A stretch of DNA of 54,830 nucleotides, taken from Dermabacter indicis. Lineage in GTDB: Bacteria; Actinomycetota; Actinomycetes; Actinomycetales; Dermabacteraceae. The translations under genes were made by a program, and so were the position numbers. The stretch lies in assembly GCA_001403775.1 (NCBI GenBank), contig CYUG01000017.1:560600-615429 (forward strand), given 5' to 3'. Positions 51,261 through 54,830 of the stretch are shown here, piece after piece (within the stretch, counting starts at the first letter, position 1; each line of letters starts with the position of its first letter). The notes under the pieces are model-generated. The model made no database searches. It had not been told where the DNA came from and saw only the letters and a list, made by a program, of their open reading frames with translations.

Positions 51261-51266
51261 AGCCTA
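51261..51266 (-). promoter_or_regulatory. -10 box TAGGCT of the leaderless upp promoter
   Basis: Minus-strand TAGGCT, GGCCTC, then ATG at 51254. Confidence 0.5.
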
Positions 51267-51324
51267 TTACGATGAGAGCTCATCCGGCGCGGTCCGAGGG
51301 CCCAAAACCGAAGGCGAGGTACGC

Positions 51325-51822
51325 ATGAAATACGCGGAAGCGGAATTCGACCAACTCATGCAGCCCGCGATCGACGAGGCGCACGCCGCCGCAACGCCGC
51401 CGCGCCGCGACATTCCCATTGGCGCCGCCGTGTACGACGAAGAGGGAAGGCTCCTCGCGAGCGCGGGCAACCGTCGGGAAGCGGATGAAGACCCCACCGC
51501 TCACGCCGAAATCCTCGCCCTCCGCGAAGCGGCCCACGTACGCGGGCGCTGGAACCTGAGCGGTTGCACGCTCGCCGTCACCCTCGAGCCGTGCACGATG
51601 TGCGCGGGCGCCATCGTGCTCGCCCGTATCGACCACCTCGTCGTGGGTGCGATGGATCCGAAAGCGGGGGCGGCCGGGTCGCTGTATGACCTCGTGCGTG
51701 AAGAGAGACTCAATCACCGCGTTACGCTGACGACGGGAGTCCGTGCCGAAGAATGCGGCGATATGCTGCGCAAATTTTTTCGCGAGTTGCGCGAACGACG
51801 GAAAGGGGTACGCGAGGGGTAA
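51325..51822 (+). CDS. tadA: tRNA adenosine(34) deaminase TadA
   Basis: A 165-residue zinc deaminase converting A34 to inosine in tRNA-Arg(ACG). The cytidine-deaminase fold is complete: His60-Ala-Glu62 (HAEILAL), and the zinc ligands Cys90 and Cys93 (LEPCTMCAGAIV), with DPKAGAAGSLYDLV downstream. The end FFRELRERRKG matches the usual basic tail. The ATG at 51325 has a GGCGAGG site; the frame upstream overlaps the divergent upp promoter. Confidence 0.96.
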   Translation: MKYAEAEFDQLMQPAIDEAHAAATPPRRDIPIGAAVYDEEGRLLASAGNRREADEDPTAHAEILALREAAHVRGRWNLSGCTLAVTLEPCTMCAGAIVLARIDHLVVGAMDPKAGAAGSLYDLVREERLNHRVTLTTGVRAEECGDMLRKFFRELRERRKGVREG

Positions 51823-51898
51823 AAAGTCCCGTACGATGATCCCTGTTACACACGCGTGACAGGCGACGATCGCGCCCGCCCAAGAGCAAGGGATAGAT

Positions 51899-54034
51899 AT
51901 GTCTGAGAACCCCCCGCAGCAGGGAGAGCCCCAGGGTTATGCCCAGAGCGCTAATCCCCATGTTCCGCCTTCGGCAACCTCCGCACCGGCGGCACCGAGC
52001 GCCCAGCAAGCGTCGGAAAGTGTGCCCTCCGCACCCCAGTACCAGAGCCCGCAGTACCCGCAGGGTCAGCCGAGCGCGCCGCAGTTCCAACCGAATGGGG
52101 GCGGCATGTCGAACCCTCAGCAGGGCTACCCGCAGTTCCAGTCGCAGGGCCAGCCTCAACAGGGCCAGCCTCGGCAAGGCCAGCAGAACCCGGAATTCGG
52201 TAAGCAACTCGGGCAGGCCGCATCCTTTATCGGCAACCCGCTTCCCATGCTCGGCGCGGCGTTCGCCTCGTACGTGACGGGCCTCATCGTCGCCGCAATC
52301 GTCGTGGGGCTCCCGCTTCTCGGATCGATGGTGCTCGATACGCCGAGCATCATCCCCGACCCGAAGGGCGGCTCCCTCGGCATGACTGGCGCCGGAATCG
52401 ACCCGGATACACCCGAGTTCCTCTACATTCTGGGCGCGCCATTCCAGGTTGTGTCGATGGCCTTCCTCGGTTCCTACACGAACCACTCGAGACTGAAGGG
52501 AAACTTCGTCGGGCACGATGACGCGGCGTTCTCCCTTTACACCCACCTTGGCCTTGTGCCCTTCCTCGTGCTCGCCGCGATGCTCGCCGGCGCCTTTTTC
52601 GCAGGGCGCTACATCGCGAAGCGCAAGCCGAAGGAAGGCACCGTGGCGATCTGGGTCCAGGCAGTGATCGCGAGCTTCGCGGTCGCTGTCGTCTCGACCC
52701 TCCTCACGTGGGCACTCGCCGTACGGGCGAGCGAAGAGACCGATGCTTACGGCATGAAGTACGAATTGCACGTTTCCGTACACGCCGCTGGCATCCTTCC
52801 GTTCCTTGGCATCCTCGTGCTCCTTACCCTCGCGCTCGCGGCAGGGCGCTACAGCGTGCGTGCCCTCCCGAAGAAGTGGCCGCTCGTGAGCGAGTACTTC
52901 GACGCCATGAAACTCGCGCTCCTCTACGCCGTGACGGCAGCAGTCGCGGGATCACTGAGCAGCGTCGTGGTGGTGCTCATCACCGCCATCAACGAAGACC
53001 ACTTCGGCGACACCCTCAAGTCGCTCGTGATGCTCGTCCTCACGCTTCCAGCAACACTCCTGACGGTGCTTTTTACGCACTTCGGTCTCTCGACCTTCAG
53101 CCCCGTGAACTACGCCGCTGGCCAAGGGTCCTACGCGGGTCTCCTTCTCACCCATGAGGACGACATGGTTTCGGTGTTCACCCTCCCGCACTGGTGGATG
53201 ATCCTTCCTGCGATCCCCTTCGCGCTTCTGCTCATGTTTGTCTTCGCGGGCGTCTGGTCGAAGTCCCGCCGTCGAGTCCAGGGCAACACACTCGCGACGG
53301 TCACCTCGTGGATCGCGCTGCCCGCGGTGTTCTTCGTGCTGAGCGTCATCGGCATCATTTTTGCGACGATCAACACGAGCTACGGTGCGAGCGGCGCGAA
53401 AGACGTTCTCGAAGCGATTGGCTACGCAGACTTCGAGGGTGATGCCCACGCGGGCGTCAGCCTCGCGACGCCGTTCATTGCCGCGGTTGTGGGCATTCTC
53501 GTCGAGGTGATCTCCCGCTTTGTCGCGCCGCTGTACACGCCGTTCGTGCCCGCGATCGCGGGCAACTTCGTGCACAAGCAGCATGGCGCAAACGAGGAGT
53601 ACCCCGCGACCGAGGTGCAGCAGAAGAAGATCGACTTCAACGCCCTCGCGACGAACGTGCAGAACCAGGCACAGAGCTTCGGTCAGCAGGTGCAGCAGGG
53701 AGCGCAGCAGCAGGGGCCGCAGAGTCAGCAGCATGCACAGGGGCAGCAGCAGGGCTACCCGCAGCAGGGCTACCCGCAAGGCCAGTCGAGCGCGCCGCAG
53801 CAGGGCCAGGCACCGCAGTTCGGTGAGCCGAATCAGCAGAGCCAGGCGCCGCAGTTCGGCCAGCAGCCGAGCCAGCAGGGCTACCCGCAGGGTCAGCCGA
53901 GCGCTCCGCAAGCCCCCGACTTCACGCCCCAGCAGGCCTACGGCTACGGCCAGCAGGGCAACACCCAGGGCGAGCAACCGGGTGAGCAGGCTCCGAGCGG
54001 CGAGGAGAACCAGAACGGTCAGCAACCCCAGTAG
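51899..54034 (+). CDS. Large multi-pass membrane protein with Gln/Pro-rich disordered ends
   Basis: A 711-residue protein. The first ~110 residues and the last ~140 residues are low-complexity, built from units such as GYPQGQPSAPQ and QQGYPQ (Gln, Pro, Gly, Ser, Tyr). Between them are about eight or nine hydrophobic segments with short loops, for example AAFASYVTGLIVAAIVVGLP, MILPAIPFALLLMFVFAGVW and AVFFVLSVIGIIFATI. I do not recognise a transporter motif. AAGGGA precedes the ATG at 51899. The tails resemble phase-separating or wall-binding sequences, and lie on the same side of the membrane if the helix number is even. Function unknown. Confidence 0.85.
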   Translation: MSENPPQQGEPQGYAQSANPHVPPSATSAPAAPSAQQASESVPSAPQYQSPQYPQGQPSAPQFQPNGGGMSNPQQGYPQFQSQGQPQQGQPRQGQQNPEFGKQLGQAASFIGNPLPMLGAAFASYVTGLIVAAIVVGLPLLGSMVLDTPSIIPDPKGGSLGMTGAGIDPDTPEFLYILGAPFQVVSMAFLGSYTNHSRLKGNFVGHDDAAFSLYTHLGLVPFLVLAAMLAGAFFAGRYIAKRKPKEGTVAIWVQAVIASFAVAVVSTLLTWALAVRASEETDAYGMKYELHVSVHAAGILPFLGILVLLTLALAAGRYSVRALPKKWPLVSEYFDAMKLALLYAVTAAVAGSLSSVVVVLITAINEDHFGDTLKSLVMLVLTLPATLLTVLFTHFGLSTFSPVNYAAGQGSYAGLLLTHEDDMVSVFTLPHWWMILPAIPFALLLMFVFAGVWSKSRRRVQGNTLATVTSWIALPAVFFVLSVIGIIFATINTSYGASGAKDVLEAIGYADFEGDAHAGVSLATPFIAAVVGILVEVISRFVAPLYTPFVPAIAGNFVHKQHGANEEYPATEVQQKKIDFNALATNVQNQAQSFGQQVQQGAQQQGPQSQQHAQGQQQGYPQQGYPQGQSSAPQQGQAPQFGEPNQQSQAPQFGQQPSQQGYPQGQPSAPQAPDFTPQQAYGYGQQGNTQGEQPGEQAPSGEENQNGQQPQ

Positions 54035-54133
54035 GAGCCATTGCACAACCGCCTGAGCCGTCGGGTGTGAACTGTGTGTCCTTTCATGAACTGACATCTG
54101 CGACCGCGCCGCGTTTCCCGGATACTGGAGCGC

Positions 54134-54830
54134 GTGATCACACTCGACGGACTCACCAAAGTCTTCCCCGGAACCGGCGATGCCGAGGTCCGTGCCCTCG
54201 ACGGCATCTCACTGGATGTTGCCGATGGCGAGATTCACGGCATCGTTGGCCGCTCCGGCGCAGGTAAATCGACCCTCATCCGCTGCCTCACGGGCCTCGA
54301 GAAGCCCACGAGCGGCACCGTGCGGATCGGCGAAACGGACATTGCCGCGCTCAACGGCCCGCAACTGCGCGACGCGAGGCGGAAGATCGGCATGGTCTTC
54401 CAGCATGCGAACCTTCTCGACTCGCGCACGGCCGCGCGCAACATCGCGCACCCGCTCGAGATCGCAGGCTGGTCCCGCGGGAAGATTCGCGAGCGGGTCG
54501 CCGAACTCGTGAAGCTCGTGGGTCTCGAAGGCCGCGAGAATAACTACCCCGCGCAGCTGTCCGGCGGGCAGATCCAGCGCGTCGGCATCGCGCGCGGCCT
54601 CGCCGTGCGCCCCCAGGTGCTCCTGTGCGACGAACCCACGAGCGCCCTCGACCCCGGCACCACCCGCCAGATCCTCTCGCTCATCAAGAATCTCAATCGC
54701 CGCCTCGGCATTACGGTTCTGCTCATCACCCACGAAATGAGCGCCGTGCGCGAGATCTGCGACCACGTGACGCTGCTTGAGGACGGGAAAATCGTGCAAA
54801 CGGGCACGCTCCTCGACGTAGCATCCGACC
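54134..54830 (+). CDS. metN: Methionine ABC transporter ATP-binding protein MetN (3' part outside window)
   Basis: 232 codons of an ABC ATPase are visible and run off the window. Motifs: Walker A GRSGAGKST (39-47), Q-loop MVFQHANLLDSRT, signature LSGGQIQRVGIARGL, Walker B VLLCDEPTSALDP, H-loop LITHEM. The order LLDSRTAARNIAHPLEIAG is characteristic of MetN, which energises D/L-methionine uptake with MetI and MetQ. A C-terminal NIL domain should follow. The start is GTG at 54134, 7 nt after GATACT and preceded by GGAG. No SAM riboswitch is visible in the 99 nt upstream. Confidence 0.88.
   Translation, partial: MITLDGLTKVFPGTGDAEVRALDGISLDVADGEIHGIVGRSGAGKSTLIRCLTGLEKPTSGTVRIGETDIAALNGPQLRDARRKIGMVFQHANLLDSRTAARNIAHPLEIAGWSRGKIRERVAELVKLVGLEGRENNYPAQLSGGQIQRVGIARGLAVRPQVLLCDEPTSALDPGTTRQILSLIKNLNRRLGITVLLITHEMSAVREICDHVTLLEDGKIVQTGTLLDVASD

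Noticed and set aside
52030-54010. Short repeats in the Q/P-rich tails that could suggest a CRISPR or tandem-repeat array
   Set aside because: The repeats are in frame, irregular in length and encode GYPQ/QPSAPQ units; there are no uniform spacers. No CRISPR array was seen anywhere in the window.
54035-54133. SAM (S-box type) riboswitch before metN
   Set aside because: Only 99 nt separate the genes, no expected stems are visible and the start sits right after a -10-like box.

Overview
The window looks like chromosome from a high-G+C actinobacterium, most likely of the order Micrococcales (a Dermabacter/Brachybacterium-type relative is my guess, not a demonstrated identification). The reasons are the strong G/C third-position bias, many TANNNT-type -10 boxes placed 6-7 nt before start codons (leaderless mRNAs), a DUF222/HNH (13E12-type) endonuclease gene, and actinobacterial versions of dnaB, upp, tadA and a ParA-like ATPase.

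Layout. 1-12752: an incomplete Lys/Ala-rich gene, cyclophilin, B-box/rhomboid protease, SRPBCC-like protein, two tandem aldo/keto reductases, an LssY_C membrane protein, two tandem nhaA antiporters, an argE-like deacetylase, glycerate kinase, and a small gene plus an AbiEii-type nucleotidyltransferase coupled to it. 12749-21662: a heterodimeric ABC exporter, an esterase, a small membrane protein with a LysR regulator, manA and a MATE exporter. 21783-21855: tRNA-Ala(CGC). 21856-31215: an accessory island with visibly lower G+C. Its left part is a graveyard of broken mobile-element genes (serine recombinase, DUF2637, MobF relaxase tail, DprA, small membrane protein). Its right part holds an apparently intact, tightly overlapping five-gene operon. 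31225 to the end: core chromosome again, with a Tat-type DsbA-like lipoprotein, a PLP decarboxylase, the HNH protein, GNAT, dnaB, a pseudokinase, a spermidine-synthase-like protein, a serine hydrolase, a SWIM/SNF2 pair, a ParA-like ATPase, a winged-helix regulator, upp, tadA, a large Q/P-rich membrane protein and the start of metN.

The island operon (25655-30420) is the most interesting part. It encodes an excisionase-like HTH protein, a ParB/Srx-fold protein with a C-terminal helical domain, a D12-class adenine-N6 DNA methyltransferase, a second different ParB/Srx-fold protein, and a protein with a D...D-x(n)-Q motif resembling variant PD-(D/E)xK nucleases. Every junction overlaps (8, 4, 17 and 11 nt), so the genes probably act together. 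I propose a restriction-modification-like or other anti-phage defence system of a kind I cannot match to a named one. This is an inference.

Two genome-scale signals also stand out. A 10-mer TCCGACG[G/C]TT occurs 14 times in the core DNA and was not seen in the island. Many genes in the window appear to be leaderless.
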